Shown here: positions 24,560-35,971 of the stretch, in pieces
Numbering within the stretch: position 1 is the stretch's first letter
Layout: each line of letters opens with the position of its first letter
Source: Cheilinus undulatus
Taxonomy: Eukaryota > Chordata > Actinopteri > Labriformes > Labridae
Direction of reading: 5' to 3'
DNA: 64,000 bases
Assembly: GCF_018320785.1 (NCBI RefSeq)
Contig: NC_054865.1
Coordinates: 39,373,398-39,437,397, forward strand
Notes under the pieces: generated by a model
Databases searched by the model: none
What the model was told of the DNA's origin: nothing
What the model saw: the letters and a program-made list of their open reading frames with translations, nothing else
Translations under genes and position numbers: made by a program

Positions 24560-26040
24560 CAGGGTAACTGTTTTACCGGGACTGGATTGTTGGAAACTCC
24601 AATTTACCTGTGCTAACTTTTCATTGGTATATTGTTCATGTATCTTTTTCTTTGTTGAGCCATGCACATAACTTGTTAAGTGACAGTGACATTTGTATGA
24701 CATGCCAGTGATATTTTTCTTACATCCCAGCACCAGAAGCTGACAAAGATGAAAAAGGACTTCCCAATAAAGACATGACATACGCTAATGTCATTGTTGT
24801 ACACGTCCAAAATAAACATCCATTTAGAGCGTCTAAGCACTTCTCTCAGTCTTTCATGTTTACAGCTTTGATGTGGTTCTCTTCACACTTTTTTGACATT
24901 ATCCACCAGTATCTCACAAAAGGTTTGTCCATTTTTCACACAGGCTTATGTATCTGCTTGAAAAATCTTGTCTTTTACTTTTTGTCACCTTTAAGGCACA
25001 GCATGTTCTGTTTGTGATAGAATCAGCCTTAAAGATTAGAAAATGGCCATGTATTGTCCTTGCTTTCTTGTCTCCACTTTCTTGTGAGATACTGAAATGA
25101 GAAACCTTCAGAGATAATCAAGATTTAAAGCTGTAAACCTTCTCGTATGAACACTTGAGAAGCAGGGCCAGTCTTGAAAGACAGTATTTTGTATTTGAAC
25201 TGGAAAGAAAACCTTAAACAAATTCCTTCCTTTCTGACTCTGTTTATAAATTGAACATTTAATTCAATAGAAATACTTAACAGTTGATTTTAAACATTTA
25301 TATCAGTTTTAGATTATCACTGCCACTGAAAACTAAGGCTCTTAAAAAAATGAGACTCCAGATTAGGGGACACCATTCATACTAGTATTTTGCCACACAG
25401 ATGCTGTTTAGTTAACTGTTTGTATATAGGACAGAATTATCTATTATCCCTTTATTTTTTGTATTTTGAAAACATGTGTGCTTGCAATTTTTACCAAGGT
25501 CTGTTTGGTGTAGGCCAATGATGTGCTAAGTATAAGCTGCTAGCAAATAATATTCATTGCAGCTGATCTGGAAAGAAGCCCTCAGCATCGGATCATAATT
25601 TAGTTAACTTTCCCAAACAATGAATATCAGTAACCCTTTTGCATTCAAGTCAAGTCAAACATTTTGTTACCTTCTTTGCAAAAAGAACAGGGCAAGACCA
25701 AACTCTCCTTTTCTACCATACATAAAGTTACCAATCAAAGAGTTTCCTGTTTATGTAAATGAATAAAATGTCCACTAATTAAACAAACACCCTTTAATTT
25801 AGTCATTTCATTGAATTTATTGACAGGCCACAGTTGGCCCGGCAGCCATAGTTTGGTCAACCTTGATATAAACCTATGGCACTCAGGGCAACAGTGAAAT
25901 ATTTCCAACATTATAAGATATTCATAAAAAAATACAGTGTTACTAGTACCTTAATAAGAAGGCAACATTAAGTTTTTTTTTTTTTGGCATTTTAGCCGAA
26001 TCTGTTCTGTTAATGTGGAAATCATAGGGCCCACATTAAT
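24560..26040. other. No gene recognised
   Basis: AT-rich DNA with unsupported short ORFs and no recognised repeat ends. Confidence 0.45.
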
Positions 26041-26129
26041 AGATAAGGGCTTTATGTTATTATTGGCATACTATCAGTAACAGCAGATAACTTAAAAAGC
26101 CACATATACATTTTTTTGCTGAAATTTGC

Positions 26130-26710
26130 AGCCAATATATCTGCCATAACCTTACATGGTCGATGGACTGGCCAGATTCCATGTCTGTCATCAGGCATAT
26201 CCATCTTGCAAAGCTCAAATCTGAAGCAGCTGTGCCTGCTCTGTAAACAGATGGACCAATCAGCATCATTTGAGTCGGAGGAGACAATAGCTACAGGTGG
26301 GGTTTAGTTGTTCTGCAAGCTGGTAAACAGTGCTGACTGGTGTAGCAATTAGCTTGGATGCAGCTATAGTGGCAGTTTTATTAGAATTTGACCACATTTC
26401 TTTATTACAAGATGAGCAAAGAACCAGACTGAAAGCAGTGGAAACTAAACTCTTCTACCAACTGGCTTTGGCACGAGTTTTCATCAGCTGGCTCCACTAA
26501 TAGTTTGCAGCTGTCGCAGCTACCGAGTTCACACTCTGGAGCTGCACATGCCTGCCTTGCGATATTTCTTGTCGTTCTAATTGGCCTGTTATGAATGAGC
26601 CAGACAGAATGTTCGTCCAAGCACCCTCCAAGGTTTTATTTTTCTTAAGGTTCTGCCCTTCACAAACACAGACTATCCCCATATGGATGTGAGACATCCA
26701 GGTCAGGTGA
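26130..26710. mobile_element. Non-autonomous element with helicase-like N-terminal fragment (copy 1)
   Basis: Shares order and phrases with the copy at 36690-37200: CATATCCATCTTGCAAAGCT near the left, GACCAATCAGCA, then a coding-like patch reading VAVLLEFDHISLLQDEQRT (plus strand, about 26370-26425), GACAGAATGTTCGTCCAA and a right-end hairpin around ATATGGATGTGAGACATCCA. The equivalent patch in copy 2 reads APVLSELDDISLLKEEQRTA. The copy is degenerate and its ends are approximate. Confidence 0.6.
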
Positions 26711-28238
26711 CAGCAGGCCTACACATTGACAGAAAGAACAAGAGTACCACAGTGTTCCACCTTAGATTGTGAAGCATTGTTTATGCAGAACCATGTATGT
26801 ATCGGCATTGGTATTACACAAATGTCTGGTAATATGCATGTCAGATCTTGGGAAAGCCCAGATGAAATTATTTGTAGGTGTCTTACATTATCCTTATTTG
26901 GTAAGAAAACAGTCTTCCCTAGACCATGCTTCCTGTACTTTCTAAATCACTCAATGACATGTTCTGTTACTGACCTGATGACCCTCTGAATCAGGGTATT
27001 TCTATATCTTACCTTTCTGCTTTTATAGTCTATCGTCTTCTAGTGGGCGGACAGCATGGATTACAGTTGTCTGTGGTTCTGTTTCAGGTGAAGGAACAGT
27101 TTGAGCGTACCACTGGGTTAAATGACTGCCTGACTGATATTGTCATCCAGCTCTGTGCACTTCTATAAGGGAGGCTCCTATATACATGCTGCTCATCAAT
27201 CTAGCATTCAGCAGAGGTAATGTGAAATTATCAATCTTGTTCTAAATAGGAAGTGACATCTGTCTTTTATGAAGCATCATCCCACTGTGAAGTTTTCTTC
27301 AAATACATAGTAGAGGCACCATGAGAAATAACCTTTATGTCATTCAGGATGTGTTAGTGTTATGTGTTGATTTTTTTTTCAAATTTGATTATAATTTCCC
27401 TTATTTTTTGTTGAAAATCAACCCTTCTGTTTGCCTCAAAACTGTTCCTGCATATTATATAAATGATATTAGGCTATTTTCATTTGGGGTCAGTCATATC
27501 CTGAGGATGTCTTACTCCTCTCCTAGTATTAATAGACAAATTAAGATGTGGGAGGGGGCAAGCTGCATAAATAGCACTGTCAACACTAGTCACACATGCA
27601 GTTCATTGAAAAATCTGCTTCATCTAACAGTGGTTTTAAGCTGGGATCTTTGTCTTAAACCAACTTTTTTTTTTACTGTCCACAAACAATGACATTTATA
27701 CAGTTATTATTGTTGAATCTTGACAAGACATGAGTCATGCTGCAGATATCATAGTCAGATAGAGAGAAAATCTGTTTGTACCTAGCTATCCACTTCTCAC
27801 TTGTTGCAGTACTACTCACCTGTAGCAACAGTGATTGTATTTTATTATAGTGATCAAGGCCATGACTGACAACAGACAATTTCATAACTTCATTAGAGAA
27901 TCTTCAAAAACCTATGACTAAGATGTGCTGGAGAATGCCAACTCCTCTGACTTTTCTGCATCTCTTAATGATGACATTATACTAAATGATGTATGAAAAT
28001 CTTTCCGAGCTTTAACTATTATTAAATTTGGTGTATTTAAGAAACACTTAAGCACATTCAACACTGCTTGCTGGATAAAATTGATGACATTTGAATGGCT
28101 TTAGGAAGTCGTTTTAATGTCATAACAGAGATTTCTCTTATTGTAATTGTCTGGTGATTCTAGAGATTAAATAAAAGACAATGATAGGATAGAGGATAGC
28201 AGGTCAGCCTCATTAAGGAGGTTTTTTTTTTCATTTAC
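26710..28238. other. Intergenic or intronic DNA, nothing recognised
   Basis: If the candidate exons at 28239 and 34058 are real, this is downstream intron. No exon with convincing splice sites was seen. Confidence 0.4.
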
Positions 28239-28304
28239 CTTGAGTGATGATGACAGGTGGAAGACTTCCCTGTGGCAAGACCTCAGGCGTAGTGAGACAA
28301 GTGG
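28239..28304 (-). CDS. Candidate 66-bp exon of an unidentified secreted or membrane protein
   Basis: Minus-strand acceptor GCTGCTTTCAG precedes the exon and donor GTAAATG follows CTCAAG. In one frame the exon reads TCLTTPEVLPQGSLPPVIITQ. Read through the acceptor, the same frame has a very hydrophobic signal-like run (VFLCVCALLLLSA) starting from an ATG at 28437. So it could be either an internal exon or part of a longer first coding exon. The PPVIITQ ending is reminiscent of the entry into a first immunoglobulin domain, but that is only an impression. Length 66 keeps the phase. A candidate upstream exon ends at 34058. A Tc1 copy begins only 139 bp upstream of the acceptor. No downstream exon was identified. 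Confidence 0.35.
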
Positions 28305-28442
28305 CTGAAAGCAGCAACAGTGCACAAACACACAGAAAAACAGTGTTAGAGAAATACAGTCTGAACAGCCTCACAATCAGAACAGACTGACTGGTTAACC
28401 TGTGTTCTGAGCAAAATTGAAACAGTGGAAAGAACAACTTTT

Positions 28443-29740
28443 TATGCAGTGCCTATAAAAATTATTCACCCCCTTAGATGTTTTATCCCTTTTTTGCTTT
28501 TATAAATCAATCATGGTCGATATAATTTGGCTTTTTTGACAAATAGATAACAAAAAACCCTCTTTAATGTCAAAGTGAAAACAGATTTCTACAAAGTAAT
28601 GTCAGTTGAATAAAAATAAATATGTAAAATTAGGGAGTGCATGAATATTCGTCCCCTTTAAAGTGAATGACCTAATTTAACAGAGCTCTAGCCAATTGGT
28701 GCTAATAGTCTCACAATGAGTGAAATAGGGATCACCAGAGTGCACTGAATGTGTCTCAAGGGGTTGTAGTAAAAAGAAACATGTCTGGATAATTAGTATT
28801 CCTGGCTACAATTACACCATGAAGACAAAAGCACATTTCAAGCAACTCAGAGAAAAGTATAAAAGAAAAGTATAAATCAGGGAATGGATACAAAAAAAAT
28901 CTCCAAGGCAGTGAACATCCCTCAGAGTTCAGTTAAATCCATCATCAAAAAGTGGAGGGTCAATGGCACATGTGTAAATCTGCCTAGATCAGACCGTTCT
29001 CACACACTGAGAGACCGTGCAAGAAGGAAGCCACCAAGACACCTACGACTTACTCTGAAGGCGTTACAAGCTTCAGCAGCTGAGATGAGAGAGACTCTGC
29101 ATACAACAACTGTATTGACTTCACCAGTCAAAGCTTTTACAGGAGAGTGGCAAAGACAAAACTGTTGAAGAAAACTCATATTAAAACATGACTAGAGTTC
29201 ACCACAAGGCATATGTTCGACTCCATGGTCAGGTGGAAGAAAGTCCTTTGGTCTGATGAGACCAAAGTGGTGCTTTCTGGCCGTCGGACAAGAAGCTATG
29301 TTTGGCATGCACCAAATACTGCACCTCAAAATAAATATCCACTGTGAAACAAGGAGGTGGCAGCATCATGCTGTGGGGATGCTTCTCAGCTGGCTCTGGA
29401 AGGCTTGGGACAAGATTTAATGTCCTGTAAGACAAATAAACCGAGCATACAATGAAAGCTACACAGAAATGATTTGAAGTCAACAAGGTGAATGTCCTGG
29501 AGAGGCTGAGTCAGAGCAATCCAATAAAGACTTTGTGGCTTGATTTAAAAAAGGGCTTTTCATGCCTGATCCGCACAACTTGACAGAGCTTGAGCAGTTT
29601 TACATAGAAGACTGTTGTAGTATTGCACTGTCCAAATGTGCAAGCCTGATCGAGACCTAGCCACGTACAAGAGGTTGATTACTTCTCAAAGCAGAGTCTT
29701 TTTTTAAATTAAAGTGTCCATGTGGCACATTTTCATAGTA
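28443..29740 (+). mobile_element. Tc1-like DNA transposon, degenerate, 3' inverted repeat missing
   Basis: Starts with the terminal repeat GTGCCTATAAAAATTATTCA. A transposase follows in broken frames: helix-turn-helix region KKISKAVNIPQSSVKSIIKK with GTCVNLPRSDR (about 28890-29000), then LKALQASAAEMRETLHTTT, then the GGTCTGATGAGACCAAAGTG (DETK) region near 29252. The 3' side ends near AATTAAAGTGTCCATG without a recognisable terminal repeat. It inserted 139 bp upstream (in minus-strand sense) of the candidate exon acceptor at 28304. Confidence 0.8.
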
Positions 29741-31094
29741 TTGATACATTTAATTGAAAATGTGAAATATGTCTTCTTGTGATTCTGCACTATTCCATCC
29801 CTGCAGCATTTCTAAAGCTATAGCTTACATGTACCCTGTTCATATATGTAAAACTTTAAAAGTTTTGTTATATTTTCTCAGATTAAAAATTAGGTGAGTG
29901 ACAAAATTGGCAAATGTAAACATAATGTAGATGTGATAGATAAACAGTCATGCAGTGAACCTTGTGACTTTAATTTAATTTCACTGGGATTTTGTTTTTT
30001 ATTTATAGAAGGTTCAGGAAAAAGATGATTGACAGATGACTGAAGTTAGTATCACACCTGCCTGTAAGACGTGACACAAGCAAGAGGGAGCAGCAAACTG
30101 AGATCACTTTTTAGCTGTGTATTGAAATCAGTAAATACACAGATAAAAATATTATTTATAAAAGATCCAAGTGTGGGCCTCACTGACAGGAATTCATCTA
30201 ATAATGGTTGAAATATTTCACCCTGGACTATAAATGTTTACTTTAGACAAAAGGTTCAGAAATCCCCCATATTATTGGGATTCATCAAGTTGGAAGAATA
30301 GATATATGTACAAAACTTTGTATGATCCTATGTATAACATTAACCTGTTGAACAGTTACCTTCAATCTGCAGTACTCCAGAGAGCTGTTCTGGAAATAGC
30401 TGGGTTGTCCAGCACACAGTTTGGTCATGCATGCATTTAAATTTTCTTTGACAGGGCTGTGTCTGTCAGTGGCAGGTCGGACATATGTAGACAGACCAGG
30501 GGGGCCTGGTCAGGGCTCTCGGGCCAGATCAACCAGCGCACAGAAGGGTTATGTGCAGTAATAATGGACAGGCAGGCCCAGAGCCACCTGAGGCAGACTG
30601 CCACAATACATGAGCTGAGAGACAACTTTCACTCCACATTTAGGCCTGTCATTCTGCCTGGACTGTGTTTGTCAGAAGTGCTAAAGCTGCACAACAATGG
30701 ATACACACAGAAAGTGTTATTTTTGTTTTCAGTTTTGTTTCAGCATTAAAATTGATCAAGTCCTTGTAAAGTTATTTGAGAAAATCTTTATTTCAGGTTT
30801 GTTGTATGACATGCCACTGTGTTATTATCCGTAAGGGCAAATTGAGAACGAATGAACTGAGCCTAAGCCACACCCACTCATGTGAATTATTATCCTCTCA
30901 AACCATCTAACCATCCATCTAAAATCCTCTTAAAAAAATCTTCTGATCAGAGCACAGCTTTCTGGCTCTGTGCCAGAGCAGAGAGACAGAAGTTGGGGAC
31001 CAAATTTACTGTTTTCTGGTACAAATCTCTCTGTTATGATGCTTTTAATGATCTGTAGGCCACCGTGGCTGATAGATTTGGGAAATTTACCTCA
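29740..31094. other. Unassigned DNA with a GC-rich patch
   Basis: Mostly AT-rich. The segment at about 30460-30670 is clearly more GC-rich than its flanks (for example CCAGGGGGGCCTGGTCAGGG) but has no convincing exon in either orientation. Confidence 0.4.
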
Positions 31095-31480
31095 CAATAG
31101 AGCTGGGTGATATGTCAAGTATACTCAATGTATCACAAAGTTTGCCACAAGCAATGCATAAAATGACTGTATTGCGAACATTGATTATAAATTTTGTGGA
31201 AGTTTTGAACTATCCACGTGCATTTCCTGCTGGAGTTTTGCTTCTCCCATTGTCCCTGAATGCATCTCTTTCACAGCAGAGAGCTCACTCCCCCACCCAT
31301 CTAGATAACTCTCCTCTGCACATGCGCGTTTTTGTATCAGCGCAGGAGAGAGGCATGGGGGAGTGAAGGAAGTAAACAGAGCAGTGAGTCGAGTTAGCGG
31401 TGAGTTAGCTGCGTTCAGAGATGGACAACAAGAAACAGCGCGGGGTCTGTCATCTGGCAGTGGTTCAGCTTTTAAAAGGA
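31095..31480 (+). mobile_element. hAT-like 5' end fragment
   Basis: Begins AATAGAGCTGGGTGATATG, the start of an abundant teleost hAT-like family. It ends with a short ORF, ATGGACAACAAGAAACAGCG, that could be the N-terminus of its transposase. It is cut off where the LINE fragment begins at about 31485. Confidence 0.45.
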
Positions 31481-31484
31481 CTCA

Positions 31485-32470
31485 GGCTCTCTGCCACTTA
31501 GAAGAAGCTTCTGATACTGTACAGGTCTCTCCTTGGGAGATAAAATTGGTTCTGAATCCTGACAAAACTAAACTCATGTTGTTTTCAAACTCAAAGAAAA
31601 AGCCACTGAACCTTTTTTTTCTGTCACTACGTATCAGGGTGATGTCATTTAATCTGTATCCTTTTATAAATATCTTGGATTCTTGATTGATGATTCTCTA
31701 AACTTTAAGCCTCATACTGAGCAACTCTCAAAGAAGTTAAAGCTGCGACTGGGCTTTTATGTCAGAAATTAGGTTTGTTTTTCTTTTGCTTCAAAGAAAA
31801 TGCCGCCACTTTTATGTCTTTGATTGATTATGGTGATGTTCTGCACATCCATGCACCTTCTTAATGCCTTAAATCTTTGGATACTGTGTACCATGGGGCA
31901 CTAAGGTTTATAACGAAACTTAAGTCTTTTTTCATCATCGTATTCTGTATGATCAAGTGGGTTGGCATTCTTTGACCACATGTATTCAAATTCATTGGCA
32001 TATCCTTATTTAGAAAGCTTTATTAAATCTGCTTCCATCATACTTGTGTAATGCTATTCATGTGAGAAGTTCTGGAGGCTACAGTATGCGCTCTGACTCA
32101 GTTAGAGGATTTACTTTTGCTATCTGTGCCCAAAGTCCATCTTGAGATGGGTTGAAGAGTTTCATGTATATTGCCCCGGCAGCCTTGAATCTTCTGCAGG
32201 AAAATATTTATATTGGGGAGCTGGTCTCTTTAAATTGTTTTAAAAATACATAGATGAACAGCATTGAAGGGAGATGCATCAGGTTGTAGATGTTTTGACT
32301 GATGACTTGCTGATATGGGACTCAGGATTAGTTGATCTGTGTTTTGTAATGTTTCATGTCTGCATCTCTGTTAATTGTGCTGCTGCCTCTCTTGGCCATG
32401 GCACTCTTGTAAATGAAATACTTAATCTCAGTGAGGCTTTACTGGTTAAATGAATTTAAAAAAAAGAATA
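31485..32470 (+). mobile_element. L2/CR1-like LINE, reverse transcriptase C-terminal fragment
   Basis: Plus-strand frames give EIKLVLNPDKTKLMLFSNSK, then in another frame KYLGFLIDDSLNFKPHTEQL and SKKLKLRLGFYVRN. These are the end of the RT domain and thumb of L2/CR1-like fish LINEs (KTK, YLG and LGFxxRN signatures). Stop codons and frame changes are frequent. The 3' end runs into AATGAATTTAAAAAAAAGAA, a typical short-repeat tail. It is a 5'-truncated dead copy. Confidence 0.75.
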
Positions 32471-32699
32471 AATAGATATGTTAAAATGACTGGTTTTACA
32501 TCAGTATGGCTGCAGGGAGACTTTGCAGTGGATTATCCAAAGTGTGCTGATAGAAATGATGAAGTGCGCATTTAATTATGGTTTGAAAATTAATGCTCTA
32601 ACTATGGACCTTAATTGACTGTGATCAATGCTGACAGCTGTAATTATCGTAATTTTAGTTTTAGGACTGCCAGCCTAAGCTACCTTGTTAGCCACAAAT

Positions 32700-33035
32700 G
32701 CAACTACAGTGCCTTGTAATGTTGGTACCTGGTAATAAGAACAAAAGAGCTCTAATAGATAGTTGGTTGTCTCTCAACTAGAAGACCGGGGGTTTGATCC
32801 TAAGCTCCTGTAGTCACATGTTGATATGTCCGTGGGCAAGACTCATCCCCAAACTGCTCCCACTGCTGCACCAGTGGTGTGAATATGTATGAATAGGATT
32901 CGTACTCTGCATAAAGGCATTCACCATCAGTGTGTGAATGTAAAGTGGAGTTAATGGTTAATGTGACATGGTGTGTAAAAAGTAGTCTGATGACTAGGAT
33001 GATGCTACAAGCTCAGGTCCATTCACCATTTAAAT
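32700..33035 (+). mobile_element. SINE-like dispersed repeat
   Basis: Contains AACTAGAAGACCGGGGGTTT (B-box-like GGTTTGATCC), then GGGCAAGACTCATCCCCAAA, GTGTGAATATGTATGAATAG and CAGGTCCATTCACCATTTAA. In this order these phrases define an abundant teleost SINE-like family. Degenerate, non-coding. Confidence 0.65.
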
Positions 33036-33039
33036 GTTT

Positions 33040-34057
33040 CTTCCCTCAAAAATGCCACACTACTTAATCTTCATTTTATCTCTTTTTGGAAACTACTAAT
33101 CTTGAGAATCAAAGTAAATTCCAACACAAACAAATATGTAATAATGTGTTTTCTTCTTCTTGCAACAATGTGTTGGTGATAGTTTGCTCTCTCTTCATCT
33201 TGTGAATGAGTCCCAGTCTGATAAACACACTGCTTACAGATGTGACACCAACATCATGCAGCACAACCAACAGCTGCTGCCAACCTCAAACGCCAAAAAT
33301 GAATCAACCTCTGTCAGTTTTAACGCCATTGAATGCATTTTAACTGATTTCTGACTGAGTAATAATAATTTTCAAGCTCCACCAGAGTGCTTATCTTTTG
33401 AGTGGTATTGATTTTACTTCATTGCTCTTGGTTATGAAAGCACATGATGTCCTTGATTGTATATGGTCATACAGTTTCCTAATGAACATAGTCTTTGTGA
33501 ATGGAAATGCAAAACAGTAACGGACACAGTGGCACTGAAAAGTGCTACTGAAAACAAATGTCCATGTGCAGATAAAGACTGTAATGCAGGTTTTCATAAA
33601 TAGGCTATAACAGGGTAAAAAAATCTAATAACTAGTATTTGTGGTCCCATGAAAAATAATTTCCAGTAATTTCTTTGAAGCATCATTCTCAGTCATCCAG
33701 AAATGCATTACTCATCAGCTGTTTTAAGTAGCATTACAATTTAAGTTACCTGGAAAATTCAGTCTCTGAACTCAAAGCAAAAACCTTTTGCACCATGATC
33801 AATGCTTTTGAGGATTTACAAAACCATCAAATGCAAATTTCAATTGCATATTGATGTTATTTAAGCCACTTTTCTGTTTCACAGTCAAACTGAAAGAAAA
33901 GCAAGCAGACTGCTCATATAGAACTTACATGTGTCAATGCACACATCCATTGTCACTCAATACTTAAACAAAAGTTTACAATTAAAAAACAATCTGTAAA
34001 TATAGAGTTCATGAGAAAAACACCCACCTCACCCCAGTTCAAAACAAGTTATCTTAC
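33040..34057. other. No gene recognised
   Basis: AT-rich. Would be the first intron of the candidate minus-strand gene. Confidence 0.4.
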
Positions 34058-34340
34058 CATCATTTCCTCTGTAAAGGACCATAGAGCAGCTGTGCAGACA
34101 GAAGCTGATGACAAACAATCCAGTTTTTGAAGTCCTGACTTTAGTAAAAGCATCATCTGGTAAGAAATCCTCCAGTGCAGAGGAGAGTAGAGCTGTAGTC
34201 CTCTCCTCATCTGATCTCTCCTAATCCGGAGAACCGCACACTAACACAAAGCCTCTCAGTCACTCACTCCAGCTCTGTGTCCGTAATTCAACCGCTCCAC
34301 TCTCCTCCTCTCTCCCTCGCTTCCTTTCTGCAGAGCGCTC
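34058..34340 (-). other. Candidate 5' exon of a minus-strand gene
   Basis: On the minus strand the sequence ends ACAGAGGAAATGATG followed by the consensus donor GTAAGAT (exon boundary at 34058). One frame runs from an ATG (MRRGLQLYSPLHW at its start) through the donor. A second frame has a hydrophobic stretch (GLFVISFCLHSC) but no in-frame ATG after its upstream stop. The second frame is the one that continues into TCLTTPEV in the candidate exon at 28239. The coding status is therefore unresolved and it may be 5' UTR. It lies next to CpG-containing, CT-rich DNA expected of a promoter. Confidence 0.35.
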
Positions 34341-34400
34341 AACCTTCAGTCCCCACTCCGCTGCATCCCAGTCCCCTCCCCTCAACCTCTGCATGGCTCG
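34190..34400 (-). promoter_or_regulatory. Candidate CpG/CT-rich promoter
   Basis: Polypyrimidine-rich on the plus strand with scattered CpGs (AATCCGGAGAACCGCAC, AACCGCTCC, CCTCGCTTCC, GAGCGCTC, CTCCGCTGC). It contrasts with the CpG-poor DNA on both sides. The position fits a TSS for the minus-strand exon ending at 34058. No TATA box. Confidence 0.35.
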
Positions 34401-35970
34401 TCGTCTTTATCGCTTGAACATGTTCTTCCACCAGAGCTTCAAGGTAGAATCCACAGCAGTGTTTCACACTCTTTTTTTTTTCTCCCCTTCAACATTTCCA
34501 TGCTGCCATGCCTCCCCCACATCCTCTCTCATCTTCTCCCCCTGTTCTTCACCACTTCAAACATCTTTCATGCTTTGCTTTGTCTTAAATTCTCCATCTC
34601 CGTTGATCTCCAGCTTTCAGTCACTACATGTCTTCAACAGTCAACGTAACTCGTAGGCAGTTTGTGTTTTGTCATCCAGAGCTTTCCTTGACTTTACACC
34701 TTGATTGTTTGAACCTTTTTTATGAGAAAACTTCTGAATTTATTCCTCAGTGTTATTTTTTCCTAGTGTGCTATAAAAACACCACAGAAAGATCAAGAGA
34801 CATTGAATCCTAGTAGGAGAGAGATCCTACACCAATGAGAGGTGACCCTTAATAGTATTAGAGGTAGTAAAATACATCAGGCTGGCCCCCAGTGGCCTTG
34901 GCCCCTTTGATCATGTCTAGCACATGGGTTGTCCCACTCTCTTTGTTGTCCCCATGGGAGTGGAGAGGACAGATCTCAAGTTAGACCCCTGCCTCTGTGT
35001 ATGATTGGAAACTGGAAAATAGAATATGTCATTGATTTGCCCTTGACTAGATGCTTTGGCTGTGTAGAGAGTACTCTTTTCATTCAGGATGTTATTCAAT
35101 AGCAAAAGTACTGAAATAATTGCTTACAGTCTGATGTTTAAATGCTGAAGAAGACTGTGATGCTACAGAAACAGAATGTTGAAACGTAGTTCATAAAGGT
35201 TTTGTAGACCTGCCAGAGAAAAGTCGTTTCATGTTCTACTGTAGGAAGGCTTATACTGCCTTGTAGGGATAAGATATGATCTGGCTTCCTGTTGATCACA
35301 TTGTGCATGGTCCCTGGTTGATGTGTCTAGTAATGCTACAACATTTAACAGATGAGCATCTATATAGCCTGCAGACAAACTGTGTAGAATAAGCTCTGGT
35401 TGAGGTCATGCATTAAATAAAACAACTCTAAACATGCAGCATCTCTGTAGGAATGCACTCTTTGGTGAGTGTTTGGTTTATCATGTTGACACTGATAAGA
35501 GGAAGACGTGTTGGATTTCATGAACAAAGACCACATGGCTGTTCTGAAACCTGAGTTTTAGTAGTTCTGGAGGGAAACTTTTAAACAGTAAGACTCATCT
35601 TCCCAGTATATTTTGCAGCATGTCACTCTTCCCTTTGAAAGGAGGAGCCCTGAGGAGATTCTGCAGGGGGTCAACAGGTAATAACAGGCAGTGTGACATT
35701 CTGAGAATGATTTTTTTCTCCCTTTTGGTTGTTGTTTCCAGAGTGGTGCCACGTAAATTATTAGTCTTGTTTCATAATTTATTTTTTTAATTAAAAATAA
35801 TAATTGTTATTATTGATATTTAAACAATAACCAAAATCTTAGCATTTAAACCCCAACAACACTGACTACTTTTCCACTATGAAAAAATTTCTTAAAAGGA
35901 TAACTTTAAAGGAAGTCTCTAGGTTTATACTTTGAATTGTATTTTTGAGGGCAGTTTAAGTTTGCTTAGA
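34400..35970. other. No gene recognised
   Basis: Unassigned AT-rich DNA. Short ORFs without support. Confidence 0.45.
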
Positions 35971-35971
35971 G

